Assembly (NCBI GenBank): GCA_947259675.1
Contig: CAMYNE010000036.1
Span: forward strand, 1-19,482
Length of the DNA stretch: 19,482 nt
Direction: 5' to 3'
From: an uncultured Pirellulaceae bacterium
GTDB taxonomy: Bacteria; Planctomycetota; Planctomycetia; Pirellulales; Pirellulaceae
A model generated the notes under the pieces. The model worked only from the letters and a program-made list of their open reading frames with translations, was not told where the DNA came from and did no database searches. Position numbers and translations under genes: made by a program. Shown piece by piece: positions 1-6,518 of this stretch (position 1 is the first letter of the stretch; every line of letters starts with the position of its first letter).

Positions 1-441
1 TACTTTGAATTCGTCGCGCGATATACCTTCGACGCGTTCCCATGATTCCCAGAACTGAAACGGTGAAACACTGACCATGACCGTTCGATCAGAAAAAACT
101 CGAACCGATGGACCGCGACAGGTGCCGCTCAACATATAGGGCAGCGAACCCAAAACAGTGGCAAGGATCCAACTTAAACCGACAACCGCCATCGCTTCTT
201 TGCGATAGAGTTTGTGCTCAGCCCGACGCCCCAGAAACAACAACAGTCCACCTAACGCCCAACAGACTAGCGCGCTGATCGCCAGTGCCTCGAAGCCACC
301 CCATTCAAACTGCCGACTCGCAATCCGTTTGTCGGTATGGAACCCATAATTCGGGTTGGCCCAGGCCAGGCTGAGTAGCATGAAAAAGCCGAACAGGAGA
401 GAAAGAATCCCCAGCAGCTTTAACAACAACCGAAAGTTCAT
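1..441 (-). CDS. trkH: TrkH-type potassium uptake protein, N-terminal part (partial)
   Basis: The reading frame starts at ATG 441 and stays open for 147 codons to the window edge, so the C-terminal three quarters is missing. It begins with a hydrophobic helix (about residues 4-26). A second helix follows at about 50-68. A basic turn with RKEA then leads into a third helix ending in GSLPYMLSGT (about residues 82-106). This pattern matches the first membrane hairpin of the TrkH/KtrB potassium translocation family, just before the first pore loop. The protein would sit in the inner membrane and take up K+ with a TrkA-type regulator, which is not in the window. The 113-bp gap to the divergent glycosylase gene must hold both promoters. 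The family call rests on the N-terminus only; another polytopic transporter is possible. Confidence 0.72.
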   Translation of the reverse strand, partial: MNFRLLLKLLGILSLLFGFFMLLSLAWANPNYGFHTDKRIASRQFEWGGFEALAISALVCWALGGLLLFLGRRAEHKLYRKEAMAVVGLSWILATVLGSLPYMLSGTCRGPSVRVFSDRTVMVSVSPFQFWESWERVEGISRDEFKV

Positions 442-481
442 TTGCAAGTTCACTGAACAGGTGAAAACCCACAGTTTAGTT

Positions 482-510
482 TGACTTTTGGCTCCGCAAC
501 ACCCAACAAT
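482..510 (+). promoter_or_regulatory. possible sigma70-type promoter for the glycosylase gene
   Basis: A TTGACT-like -35 (starting at 481) and AACAAT at 505-510 are separated by 18 bp, about 45 bp before the ATG at 555. The -10 matches only four of six consensus bases, so this is a weak prediction. Confidence 0.3.
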
Positions 511-554
511 ACCAGCTCAAACGACTTTCGGTCCAACTACTTCGACAACTTCGG

Positions 555-1154
555 ATGAACTCAAAAGTACTCTCAAAACCGTTCTTTGAACGAGGCGCGA
601 AAATCGTCGCCAAAGAACTAATTGGCAGGCGGCTTGTTAGTCGTTGCGGCGGTCACCGCGCCGCTGGAATCATCGTTGAAGCCGAAGCCTACTTGCCGGT
701 GAACGACCCTGCTTGTCACGGTGCGCGGGGCAAAACTAAATCCAATGCAGTCATGTTTGGACCAGCGGGCTTTGCCTACGTCTACTCAATTCACGCCGGG
801 CATTGCTTCAATATCGTTACCGGAAATGTGGGAGAACCTGAAGCGGTATTGATCCGAGCCGTCGAACCGCAACTTGGAATCAAAACGCTCAAACGGCGAC
901 GACAGAATGACAATCATCGTTTGTTGACGACCGGCCCTTCGCGACTGTGTCAGGCTTTTGGGGTCAATCGGGAACAGGATGGAATCGACTTGACCGTTCG
1001 TCGAAAAATCTGGCTTGAAGACGTCGACTATGACGGTGAGATCCCAGTCATGGTTTCACCCAGAATTGGCGTCACTTCCGGTGAGTCATTAAAATTGCGT
1101 TTCGTTTGGAAAAACAATCCCTATGTCAGTGGCCCCAAGAAATGGCGCACGTAG
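555..1154 (+). CDS. mpg: DNA-3-methyladenine glycosylase (AAG/MPG family)
   Basis: Encodes 199 residues, the usual length for bacterial AAG-type enzymes. These cut alkylated or deaminated purines (3-methyladenine, hypoxanthine) from DNA to start base excision repair in the cytoplasm. The family signature VEAEAY is at residues 41-46. By comparison with human AAG, E44 is the general base and Y46 the intercalating tyrosine region. The following CHGARGKT and MFGPAGFAYVYSIHAGHCFN segments (about residues 54-92) match the conserved core that binds the flipped base. ATG 555 gives the expected N-terminus (LSKPFFERGA, the start of the fold). No clear Shine-Dalgarno is visible. It is monocistronic and converges with the membrane protein at 1213-1704, leaving 58 bp between them. 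No unusual features. Confidence 0.95.
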   Translation: MNSKVLSKPFFERGAKIVAKELIGRRLVSRCGGHRAAGIIVEAEAYLPVNDPACHGARGKTKSNAVMFGPAGFAYVYSIHAGHCFNIVTGNVGEPEAVLIRAVEPQLGIKTLKRRRQNDNHRLLTTGPSRLCQAFGVNREQDGIDLTVRRKIWLEDVDYDGEIPVMVSPRIGVTSGESLKLRFVWKNNPYVSGPKKWRT

Positions 1155-1212
1155 AAATGATAAAAAAGTGCACCGCGGCCAAAAGAGTCTCTCGAAAGAA
1201 ACACGCTAGGAA

Positions 1213-1704
1213 TCAAATCCCTTCGTCTTCAGTTGCTTCTGGTGACGAGAGCGCGAGCCTGGCACCGAACAACACAGCAATTGGAAACGCAGCCATCATT
1301 AATACGAACATCCAGACTAACGACTGTTGCGCACCAATCGCCTGCTGCAGCCCTGAAACAAAAATCAGAATCGCCAGGAAAACTGCATGCGAAAACTTAC
1401 CAAACGGCGCTGCCCGTGCTACGACCCAACCAAGAAGAAGACACAAAACGGAATTGGTCGCGATCCACGACCAAACCAAACTGCGCGGCAAAACAGACTC
1501 GACGTCGTTTTCAAGGGCCTTTTCAAAAACGTCAGGGTCTTGGAGCGTCGCAAACACCTCAGGGAAGAAAAACCTTGTGAGGATGAGAAAAGTTCCCAAC
1601 CAGCAAACGCAAAACAACGTGTAGCAACCCGCGACGATCAGGAAACTCTTCGCCAGTTTTGCGGGCGGAAGCAGTCTGGGTTCCGGTTCGTATTCGTCGT
1701 TCAT
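1213..1704 (-). CDS. hypothetical four-helix membrane protein
   Basis: A 163-residue protein I do not recognise. After a short acidic, proline-containing N-terminus (EPEPRLLPP) there are four hydrophobic segments at about residues 20-44, 76-96, 103-123 and 128-150. An acidic stretch of about 30 residues (FATLQDPDVFEKALENDVES) separates helices 1 and 2 and probably faces one side of the membrane. The C-terminus is short and acidic (SSPEATEDEGI). It probably lies in the inner membrane. No catalytic motif or known domain can be read. No good Shine-Dalgarno precedes ATG 1704. Several overlapping plus-strand frames run through this gene, but their composition is basic and low in hydrophobic residues, as expected for antisense shadows of a membrane protein. 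Confidence 0.75.
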   Translation of the reverse strand: MNDEYEPEPRLLPPAKLAKSFLIVAGCYTLFCVCWLGTFLILTRFFFPEVFATLQDPDVFEKALENDVESVLPRSLVWSWIATNSVLCLLLGWVVARAAPFGKFSHAVFLAILIFVSGLQQAIGAQQSLVWMFVLMMAAFPIAVLFGARLALSSPEATEDEGI

Positions 1705-1802
1705 TGTGTTTAACGCCCAGTCGGAGGTGCGGTTTTATTCGTTTCTCAGCGTCCTGGAGTCTGTGAGCAGGTGTCCAGATAACTTACCAGCAACAGGCGC
1801 AT

Positions 1803-1834
1803 AAAAAAACGGCCGCAACCCGTGGAGGCAACCG
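1803..1834 (-). terminator. candidate rho-independent terminator after the lipoprotein at 1903-2604
   Basis: On the minus strand, CGGTTGC (1834-1828) pairs with GCGGCCG (1816-1810) including two G-U pairs, around an 11-nt loop. A run of seven T follows (1809-1803). It lies about 70 nt downstream of the stop codon of the lipoprotein gene. The stem is short, hence moderate confidence. Confidence 0.5.
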
Positions 1835-1902
1835 CATTTTTGATACCACAAACGTAAACAAACCTTCGAGCGTTGGCCGTTCGATTTGGGCGCAGGGTAA
1901 AA

Positions 1903-2604
1903 CTACCGCTGCGTTGAATTCGCAGACGCTTTGGCCAGAACTTCCTCTGTATCCATATTTTGCCTCTCGAAAATGATCAGTGGATTGCATTCACCTAGCA
2001 GATTTGCAAGGGGGATGGAAACTGCAAAGTGATTTCCATCATCGTAGAATCTGTAAACTTTTTGCGATTTTGACACGGAACCATCTTCATGCTGTTCGGA
2101 TATCTCGACGACAAAACCATCATCGGCAACCTGTGCGATTCGCCAAGTACCATGCCCTTCCTCACGTTGCCGTTGGCCGGAGGGTGAACTAATCTCGATG
2201 TCGTTTATGAGAGAACCATCTGACTTGAAGTCAATCGCCATAATCGTGCCCGCAAAATATTGCGCCTGTCGCAAAATCTCTTCGCTTTCCTGAGGACTGT
2301 AGTTTTTCAGCTTCTCAGCCAAAACGACTTCGTCAATGTAAGCTCCGCCGAGCCATACACCGACCAGTTGTTCTCGAATCTGATCTCTGACGCTACTTGT
2401 TTTGCAAGTTGCCTCGGCTGTTGTCTCGAGCGACGTTTCGTTCCTCGCGCCCGTTGAATCGCCGCTGCCGCAACCCACGGCGAACGAAAACGCCAAACAT
2501 GCCACCAATACGATCGACCATGTAATCACGGAAAACCAGACACGTTGCGTCGGCCTGTGAACAACTTGGGGTGTCCTGCGTTGACCCAGAATTCGAGTAA
2601 ACAT
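1903..2604 (-). CDS. putative lipoprotein, unknown function
   Basis: A 233-residue predicted lipoprotein. A long basic N-terminus (about 22 residues, RRTPQVVHRPTQR) is followed by a hydrophobic segment ending in the lipobox FAVGC (Cys near residue 45), then GSGDSTG. The mature part starts with a low-complexity Thr/Glu/Ser stretch. It continues into a domain with LVGVWLGGAYID, a helix (YSPQESEEILRQAQYF) and several beta-like strands, including GHGTWRIA and FVVEISEQ. The start is supported by AAAAGGAG at 2611-2618, six nucleotides before ATG 2604. The pattern of a leading G-x-W, a middle G-x-W and alternating strands is shared with the next gene upstream (2677-3138), so the two may be diverged paralogues of a small beta-rich planctomycete lipoprotein family. 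No enzymatic motif is visible. Confidence 0.8.
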   Translation of the reverse strand: MFTRILGQRRTPQVVHRPTQRVWFSVITWSIVLVACLAFSFAVGCGSGDSTGARNETSLETTAEATCKTSSVRDQIREQLVGVWLGGAYIDEVVLAEKLKNYSPQESEEILRQAQYFAGTIMAIDFKSDGSLINDIEISSPSGQRQREEGHGTWRIAQVADDGFVVEISEQHEDGSVSKSQKVYRFYDDGNHFAVSIPLANLLGECNPLIIFERQNMDTEEVLAKASANSTQR

Positions 2605-2676
2605 GGCAAACTCCTTTTTACCTGACCCGTTTCGACAACAAGAATTGAAAAGCGAATATGGTTTGTTTGCGAACGA

Positions 2677-3138
2677 TCACTTTGATCGCACAAACTGAAC
2701 CTTCAAGTCAAGTCCAGCCATATTGGGCGGCACTAACTCGATCGTTTGTTCGTCAAGAAACTGAACTTCATGTTCAGTAACTTGAAGCCCCAGGGTGATT
2801 TTCAGTTTGGCAGTCGAATCGTCTTCATCAAAAGACAACCATTCCCACTGACCTTCCTTTTGCCCTTGAATCGACCCCATATTAGTCGACGTTTTCAATG
2901 TTCCGCCAGATCGAAACTCCAATCGCATCCGGCTTGCCGTCGAGCTGTTGGATTTCTGCTCCTTATCCTTAAATCGGCGCAAAACCTTATCAGCTGTTTT
3001 AATCTCCCAGTTTCCGATGATTTTAGCTCGATTAGGGTCACCACATCCTGCCAGCAATGGCGCTAGCATGAATGCAAACAAACTCGCAAAAAAGAGTTGG
3101 CTTGTTGTCGTCCGACAACTTTCGGCTGGTCGAAGCAT
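2677..3138 (-). CDS. putative small lipoprotein, unknown function
   Basis: A 153-residue predicted lipoprotein. The signal sequence (about residues 14-30, FFASLFAFMLAPLLAGC) ends in the lipobox LAGC at about residue 32. The mature part starts GDPNRAKIIGNWEIK and contains a Lys-rich helix. It then alternates strands: MRLEFRSGGTLKTS, GQWEWLSF, AKLKITLGLQVTEHEVQFLD and QTIELVPPNM. This resembles the small beta-barrel lipoproteins that are numerous in planctomycetes and measure G-x-W repeats against a Gly-rich turn. The exact family is not recognised. It lies 72 bp upstream of the lipoprotein at 1903-2604 in the same direction, so the two could be co-transcribed. No convincing Shine-Dalgarno is seen before ATG 3138. 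Confidence 0.78.
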   Translation of the reverse strand: MLRPAESCRTTTSQLFFASLFAFMLAPLLAGCGDPNRAKIIGNWEIKTADKVLRRFKDKEQKSNSSTASRMRLEFRSGGTLKTSTNMGSIQGQKEGQWEWLSFDEDDSTAKLKITLGLQVTEHEVQFLDEQTIELVPPNMAGLDLKVQFVRSK

Positions 3139-3241
3139 GATTTATTGCTTACGCGAATTGCGAATTCGGGCAGTTATAAGAAAGTTTGCTAATTGTAAGG
3201 ATTTTTTTGATTACGGAAGCCCTGCCGCGCCGATATTCATC

Positions 3242-3264
3242 AGGCGTATTCTCGAAATACGCCT
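3242..3264. promoter_or_regulatory. perfect inverted repeat in a divergent intergenic region
   Basis: AGGCGTATT at 3242-3250 and AATACGCCT at 3256-3264 form a perfect 9-bp inverted repeat around CTCGA. It lies 64 bp before the start of the Cys-rich lipoprotein and 104 bp before that of the divergent lipoprotein. No T-run follows on either strand, so an operator or 5'-leader hairpin is more likely than a terminator. The regulator is unknown. Confidence 0.4.
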
Positions 3265-3315
3265 AACCAAGCTGCGAAAACAAAAAAAGTGAATCAGCCC
3301 ACGGGCTATTTATCT

Positions 3316-3321
3316 GGGGAG
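3316..3321 (+). promoter_or_regulatory. ribosome binding site that fixes the start at 3328
   Basis: GGGGAG ends six nucleotides before ATG 3328. No such site precedes the in-frame upstream GTG at 3289, and starting at 3328 places a normal lipoprotein signal at the N-terminus. Confidence 0.7.
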
Positions 3322-3327
3322 CTTCCA

Positions 3328-3879
3328 ATGATTCGAATGCTTATGTGCTCATTCGCCGTTGCCATTCTGGCAAGCGGCTGTTGCGTCCCGACTGGCTGCG
3401 GTCCGGGATGTGGTGTCCAGGACTGTTTTGATTGCGACGGTTGCAGCCAAGTTGATCCTTATGTTGGTCCATTGCAAACGGTGCGACAACTACGTCGAAA
3501 AATGGTCTGTGGCAGCGGATGTGGTGAAGTCTACCGCGGTGAATGGAGAAGTACACCTCCCGACTGCGAAGATCCCTGTTGTGGTGGCCAGTGGGTCGGC
3601 GGCGCGACCGTTGCTCGACCATTCTGTTGGCAACCTGGTGCAATCCTTTCTTTGTTTCCCAGGCTCTACGGAGGCCGGTTCTGCGATGGATGTGGCGAAT
3701 TGTTCTCCGACTGCGATTGTTGCGGCAATGGTCAAGTCATCGACGGTGGCGTCATAAGTGAGGGCGGCAGCTGTGGATGTGCATCATGTTCTGGTGACCA
3801 GATCAATGGAACTCGAATGGCGACTCAACATACTCGCACCGCTGGTCGTGAGCCGATGCCCAAATTGAAATCTCCCTGA
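3328..3879 (+). CDS. cysteine-rich lipoprotein of a planctomycete-type family
   Basis: A 183-residue secreted protein with about 22 cysteines. The N-terminus MIRMLMCSFAVAILASGCC is a lipoprotein signal with lipobox LASGC at about residues 15-18. The mature part has three Cys/Gly-rich patches: CCVPTGCGPGCGVQDCFDC, then CGSGCGEVYRGEW with PPDCEDPCCGGQW, and FCDGCGELFSDCDCCGNG. A more ordinary C-terminus follows. The CGxGCGxxYxGEW...PPDCxDPC signature resembles, from memory, a lipoprotein family repeated in Pirellulaceae genomes; its function is unknown. The spacing could support disulfide bonding or metal binding outside the cytoplasmic membrane. It appears to be a single-gene unit, divergent from the lipoprotein at 2677-3138 and convergent with the HIT gene. 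Confidence 0.85.
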   Translation: MIRMLMCSFAVAILASGCCVPTGCGPGCGVQDCFDCDGCSQVDPYVGPLQTVRQLRRKMVCGSGCGEVYRGEWRSTPPDCEDPCCGGQWVGGATVARPFCWQPGAILSLFPRLYGGRFCDGCGELFSDCDCCGNGQVIDGGVISEGGSCGCASCSGDQINGTRMATQHTRTAGREPMPKLKSP

Positions 3880-3895
3880 AGTTCCTGGTCGTCGA

Positions 3896-3912
3896 ACGTG
3901 CGGTACGCACGT
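3896..3912. terminator. hairpin between convergent genes, terminator candidate
   Basis: ACGTGCG (3896-3902) and CGCACGT (3906-3912) are perfect complements around GTA, 17 nt after the stop of the Cys-rich lipoprotein. No T-run follows, so it is at best a non-canonical terminator or an mRNA-stabilising hairpin. Confidence 0.35.
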
Positions 3913-3988
3913 ACTGATAAGTAGTTTGCTGGAATCCTCGCAAAGCCTAACTAATCAAGAGCTGCAAAATCACTCAGGCCGTCTGGTC

Positions 3989-4327
3989 TCAACCGGGCGG
4001 CCACTTCATATTGCGGCCACCCAACACGTGAAAATGAAGGTGATCAACCGACTGTCCACCTTCCTGTCCGCAATTGGCGACAACTCGGTAACCATTTTCT
4101 AACCCCAGCTTTTTGGCCACATCGCGAATCATTAGCAACATATGCCCTGCTAGGTCTTTGTCACCGTCTTCTAGTGCCGCGACATTCAGCACTTCCTTTT
4201 TTGGAATCATCAAGAAGTGAGTCGGAGCTTGTGGCGCAACATCTCTAAATGCTAGACACAAATCGTCTTCGTAGAGAATGTCTGCCGGAATTTCCTTATT
4301 GATGATCTTTTGAAAAATCGTCGACAT
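3989..4327 (-). CDS. HIT-family (histidine triad) nucleotide hydrolase, HinT-like
   Basis: A complete 112-residue histidine triad protein of the HinT/PKCI branch. These cytoplasmic dimers hydrolyse purine nucleoside phosphoramidates and aminoacyl-adenylates. It starts with the typical STIFQKIINKEIPADILYED. It has APTHFLMIPK in the middle strand and the C-terminal triad HLHFHVLGGR, with H96, H98 and H100 as the H-x-H-x-H motif. The W-P near the C-terminus is also typical. GGAGAG at 4331-4336 is a good ribosome binding site for ATG 4327. It is downstream of and co-directional with the Trm112-like gene, 22 bp apart, so the two are probably co-transcribed. Confidence 0.95.
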   Translation of the reverse strand: MSTIFQKIINKEIPADILYEDDLCLAFRDVAPQAPTHFLMIPKKEVLNVAALEDGDKDLAGHMLLMIRDVAKKLGLENGYRVVANCGQEGGQSVDHLHFHVLGGRNMKWPPG

Positions 4328-4349
4328 CTACTCTCCGATTCAAAAAAAC

Positions 4350-4618
4350 TCATAACTTGATCGCGTCGTCAACGACAAGTCTTACAATGCCGCTGCATAC
4401 GGGATAAAACAAACTCTGATCCGCATTCACAAGCCCTCCCGCCAATGGCGATTGGATCGGGCGGCCCAGTTGATCAGCCAACTCCCCGTCATCGAATTTT
4501 TGATTCAATTGAGTGACCAAGTCGGCGGAAGCCTGCTCCATTTTGATTTAGTTGCCGGGCAGCGAATCAGCTGGAGCAGAGTGGGCGAGACGAAATCCGA
4601 ATCGGTTTCTTGGGTCAT
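4350..4618 (-). pseudogene. Trm112-like protein gene with a one-base frame break
   Basis: Two overlapping frames together encode one Trm112/UPF0434-like protein. The first frame starts at ATG 4618 and reads SPTLLQLIRCPATKSK, the family's N-terminal LLxLxxCPxT motif, before running into an out-of-frame tail. The second starts at an internal ATG (4541) and continues with the rest of the family pattern: SADLVTQLNQKF, then PLAGGLVNADQSLFYPVCSG and IVRLVVDDAIKL. One extra A in the A-run at 4541-4544 would join them into an 89-residue protein of normal family length, with KSK followed by MEQAS. Trm112-like proteins are small activators or partners of methyltransferases in the cytoplasm. The cause is a real deletion, a sequencing error, or less likely slippage at AAA. 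It could also be expressed as a short 63-residue C-terminal product. It precedes the HIT gene. Confidence 0.8.
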
Positions 4619-4788
4619 CTCAATGATCGAAAAAGCCGCTATAAAAACGGGAAACAGGACACAAATGATAGCATTCTGATCGTAAACCGCCCATATCGAA
4701 CCGGAATCGAGCTGAAAATCTTGACTTTATCCACTCGGTTCAGGCCGTTTTTCCAACGTTCTCGATTCGTCTTGTTGAAAAAACGGGT

Positions 4789-4804
4789 CTTGATTCAAAT
4801 CAAG
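4789..4804. promoter_or_regulatory. perfect palindrome upstream of the Cys-rich coiled-coil gene
   Basis: CTTGATT (4789-4795) and AATCAAG (4798-4804) form a perfect 7-bp inverted repeat with a 2-bp centre. It is flanked on both sides by CGGGT, 69 bp before ATG 4873. It has the shape of a dimeric repressor operator, but the regulator is unknown and no promoter elements were found beside it. Confidence 0.3.
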
Positions 4805-4860
4805 CGGGTTCGGCGATCTTGCAATTTCGACGAATTCACGGATGAACAATTGACCTAGCT

Positions 4861-4865
4861 AGGAG
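4861..4865 (+). promoter_or_regulatory. ribosome binding site for the gene at 4873
   Basis: AGGAG lies seven nucleotides before ATG 4873, directly supporting this start and its signal peptide. Confidence 0.8.
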
Positions 4866-4872
4866 CACGAAA

Positions 4873-5901
4873 ATGTCTCGAAAATCTCGCTGTTCAACTC
4901 TCGTTTTGACTGTTTTTGCGATGCTTGTATTTGTGCCTGCGGCTTTCGCTCAGGTAACAACTTTTACTTTCGATTCTGGGCCTCAAACTGAAAACCGCAC
5001 GACTGACTGCCAACACCAATGTACCGAGGCATGTAAATCAGGTTGCAACCATGTTTGCGACACGTTCTGTGATGTAACTGCTTGTCCCCAATCATGTTCC
5101 GAATGCGCCGGAAAATGGAACCATTCCGTCGCCAATCTCGAATCGATTGGCGTCATTGCAGACGACGTCAAATCAGCATTCAATTCTGAGGCGACTGGCG
5201 ATTCTTCTTTCTGCTCAAGCGCAAACTGTTGCGACGGCAGTAGATGCAAAGATTGCAATTTCTGTTGCTCCGATCAGGCACTCATTGAAAAGTCCGAGTT
5301 CTGTTGCCAAGTTGCCGAACTGTTAAGAGTTGCACTTAAGAACAAAAACTTGGACGATCCTTCGAGCCGAGAAGTCATTGAAAGCGCTTTGGCTTTGGTC
5401 GCAAAAAATGCTCAAACCGAAGCAAATACGCAAATTGCCGAACTAAAGATTGAACATGAAAAAGAAATGGCTTCGATGCGTGGCCAGGCCGTTCAAATGT
5501 CCACTCAGCACAATAACGCTGAGAACCTAAAAAATTGGCTGGGCCCGCTCTACACCAACCAGAATCGTGCGATACAGCAAATTCAAATGTTAGCGTATAG
5601 TTCCAACGCAATTAACCGAACGCTCACGCTTCTGGAAAAACAAATGTCCACCAAGAATTCTGGTGGTTCGACACAGGCAAGTAACGCCAATCCATATTTG
5701 AAGCGGGACGAACATGATTCAGAAGTATATGATTTGAAACGGCAGGTGAACGAACTGAAAAAACAGATCCAGCAAATTCAGCCTCAGAGGGTACAACCCG
5801 CGAATCACCTGCAACCCATCTTTGACTCAAAACAGACTAAACCTCTCGACATTTCTTGGCCGACTGAAGGTCCTTGGAATCAACAGCAAAATCGCCGCTA
5901 G
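4873..5901 (+). CDS. secreted Cys-array and coiled-coil protein, unknown function
   Basis: A 342-residue protein I do not recognise. A signal peptide (basic SRKSR, hydrophobic core, cleavage after AAFA-Q near residue 27) directs it out of the cytoplasm. The mature N-terminal domain has cysteines at 46, 50, 54, 58, 62 and 66, each separated by exactly three residues, then 71, 75 and 78. A second cluster has nine cysteines between 114 and 145 (including CC pairs). From about residue 150 the protein is Cys-free, Gln/Asn/Lys-rich and helical. One long helical stretch runs from about 165 to 255, and a likely coiled coil at about 283-303 (VYDLKRQVNELKKQIQQIQ) precedes a Pro-rich tail. The layout suggests a periplasmic or surface structural protein whose Cys domain is crosslinked or binds metal. 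It stands alone, with a strong terminator downstream. Confidence 0.85.
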   Translation: MSRKSRCSTLVLTVFAMLVFVPAAFAQVTTFTFDSGPQTENRTTDCQHQCTEACKSGCNHVCDTFCDVTACPQSCSECAGKWNHSVANLESIGVIADDVKSAFNSEATGDSSFCSSANCCDGSRCKDCNFCCSDQALIEKSEFCCQVAELLRVALKNKNLDDPSSREVIESALALVAKNAQTEANTQIAELKIEHEKEMASMRGQAVQMSTQHNNAENLKNWLGPLYTNQNRAIQQIQMLAYSSNAINRTLTLLEKQMSTKNSGGSTQASNANPYLKRDEHDSEVYDLKRQVNELKKQIQQIQPQRVQPANHLQPIFDSKQTKPLDISWPTEGPWNQQQNRR

Positions 5902-5954
5902 GACATAAATTGGTCATCTAGCGGATTCAAAAAAGGGTCCTCGTGATGAGGATG

Positions 5955-5997
5955 GCCAGTAGGATGGCGTTCACTCGTTATCTTGCTGGCTTTTTTT
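5955..5997 (+). terminator. rho-independent terminator after the Cys-array gene
   Basis: A 15-bp stem with no unpaired bases pairs 5955-5969 with 5976-5990 (four of the pairs are G-U) around the loop TTCACT. It is followed at once by seven T (5991-5997). A smaller hairpin (TCCTC 5938-5942 with GAGGA 5948-5952) precedes it. It is 53 nt downstream of the stop codon at 5901. Confidence 0.85.
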
Positions 5998-6311
5998 ATG
6001 TGAAGTGCTGCAACGAAGATTGTGATAACGGGAAGCATTTCACCGCTTTTCCAATTCCACTCCCAAGCCGTCCGCAATTCGATTTACGAAAGCAAAATAA
6101 GCGACGACTGCGCAAATATCATGAATCGCGCGATCATCAAATCCAAATCCTCTCAGCTTCTCGACATCATCTGCTCCGATGCCTTGGGGCGCCCGCGTCA
6201 ACTTTTCGGCGTAGCCCAACATTGCGCGATCCTGCGGTTCCAATCGGGCGCAAGTAAAGTCAGATTTTAAGTTCGCGACCAGTTTCTTCACTTCTTCCTC
6301 GGATTTACCCG

Positions 6312-6346
6312 CCAGTTTGAGTTCTCGACCGAGACCCAAACCATGG
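6312..6346 (-). promoter_or_regulatory. SECIS-like hairpin downstream of the in-frame TGA
   Basis: On the minus strand, eight nucleotides after the TGA, CCA (6346-6344) pairs with UGG (6314-6312). After a UG bulge, GUUUGGGU (6341-6334) pairs with ACUCAAAC (6322-6315) with one G-U pair. CUC (6333-6331) pairs with GAG (6326-6324), leaving the apical loop GGUC (6330-6327) and one bulged A. The loop begins 24 nt after the TGA, within the range of bacterial SECIS elements. GGUC is also found in the apical loop of the E. coli fdhF SECIS. Function is inferred from structure and position only. Confidence 0.6.
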
Positions 6347-6472
6347 TGCACCGTTCAGTAAACGCAACCGTTTATCGCGGATACCACCGTTCCAATCATT
6401 TCGCGTTGAATTCGCGACAGCGGACTCTGCCGATGCATCAATTCGACGTAAAGCTCGTAATGGAGTTTCAGA

Positions 6473-6518
6473 ACGCGACTGTGAACGCCATGAATACGCG
6501 ACTGTGAACGCCATGAAT
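6473..6518. repeat. 23-bp perfect tandem duplication inside the AhpD-like gene
   Basis: The 23-bp unit at 6473-6495 is repeated without mismatch at 6496-6518. Since 23 is not a multiple of three, it shifts the frame. Deleting one copy restores an uninterrupted family match (IHGVHSRVLKLHYELY). Two identical copies imply a very recent event or an assembly or read artefact. Confidence 0.97.

Noticed and set aside
1106..1713. Three overlapping plus-strand open frames (1106-1624, 1233-1580, 1387-1713)
   Set aside because: They are antisense to the membrane protein at 1213-1704, are rich in Arg, Lys, Thr and Gln, and show no domain, signal or ribosome binding site.
4541..4552. Programmed -1 frameshifting in the Trm112-like gene
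   Set aside because: There is no X-XXY-YYZ heptamer or downstream structure; only a short A-run allows a slip. A deletion or read error is simpler.
6040..6351. A 103-residue AhpD-like protein starting at GTG 6351 as a complete gene
   Set aside because: It would lack the first catalytic Cys and half of the fold. The preceding 74 codons match the family once the TGA is read through and the duplication removed.
6355..6357. TGA as an ordinary nonsense mutation
   Set aside because: Possible, but the exact match to a catalytic Cys position plus a hairpin of the right size and distance makes selenocysteine more likely. It is kept as the alternative explanation.
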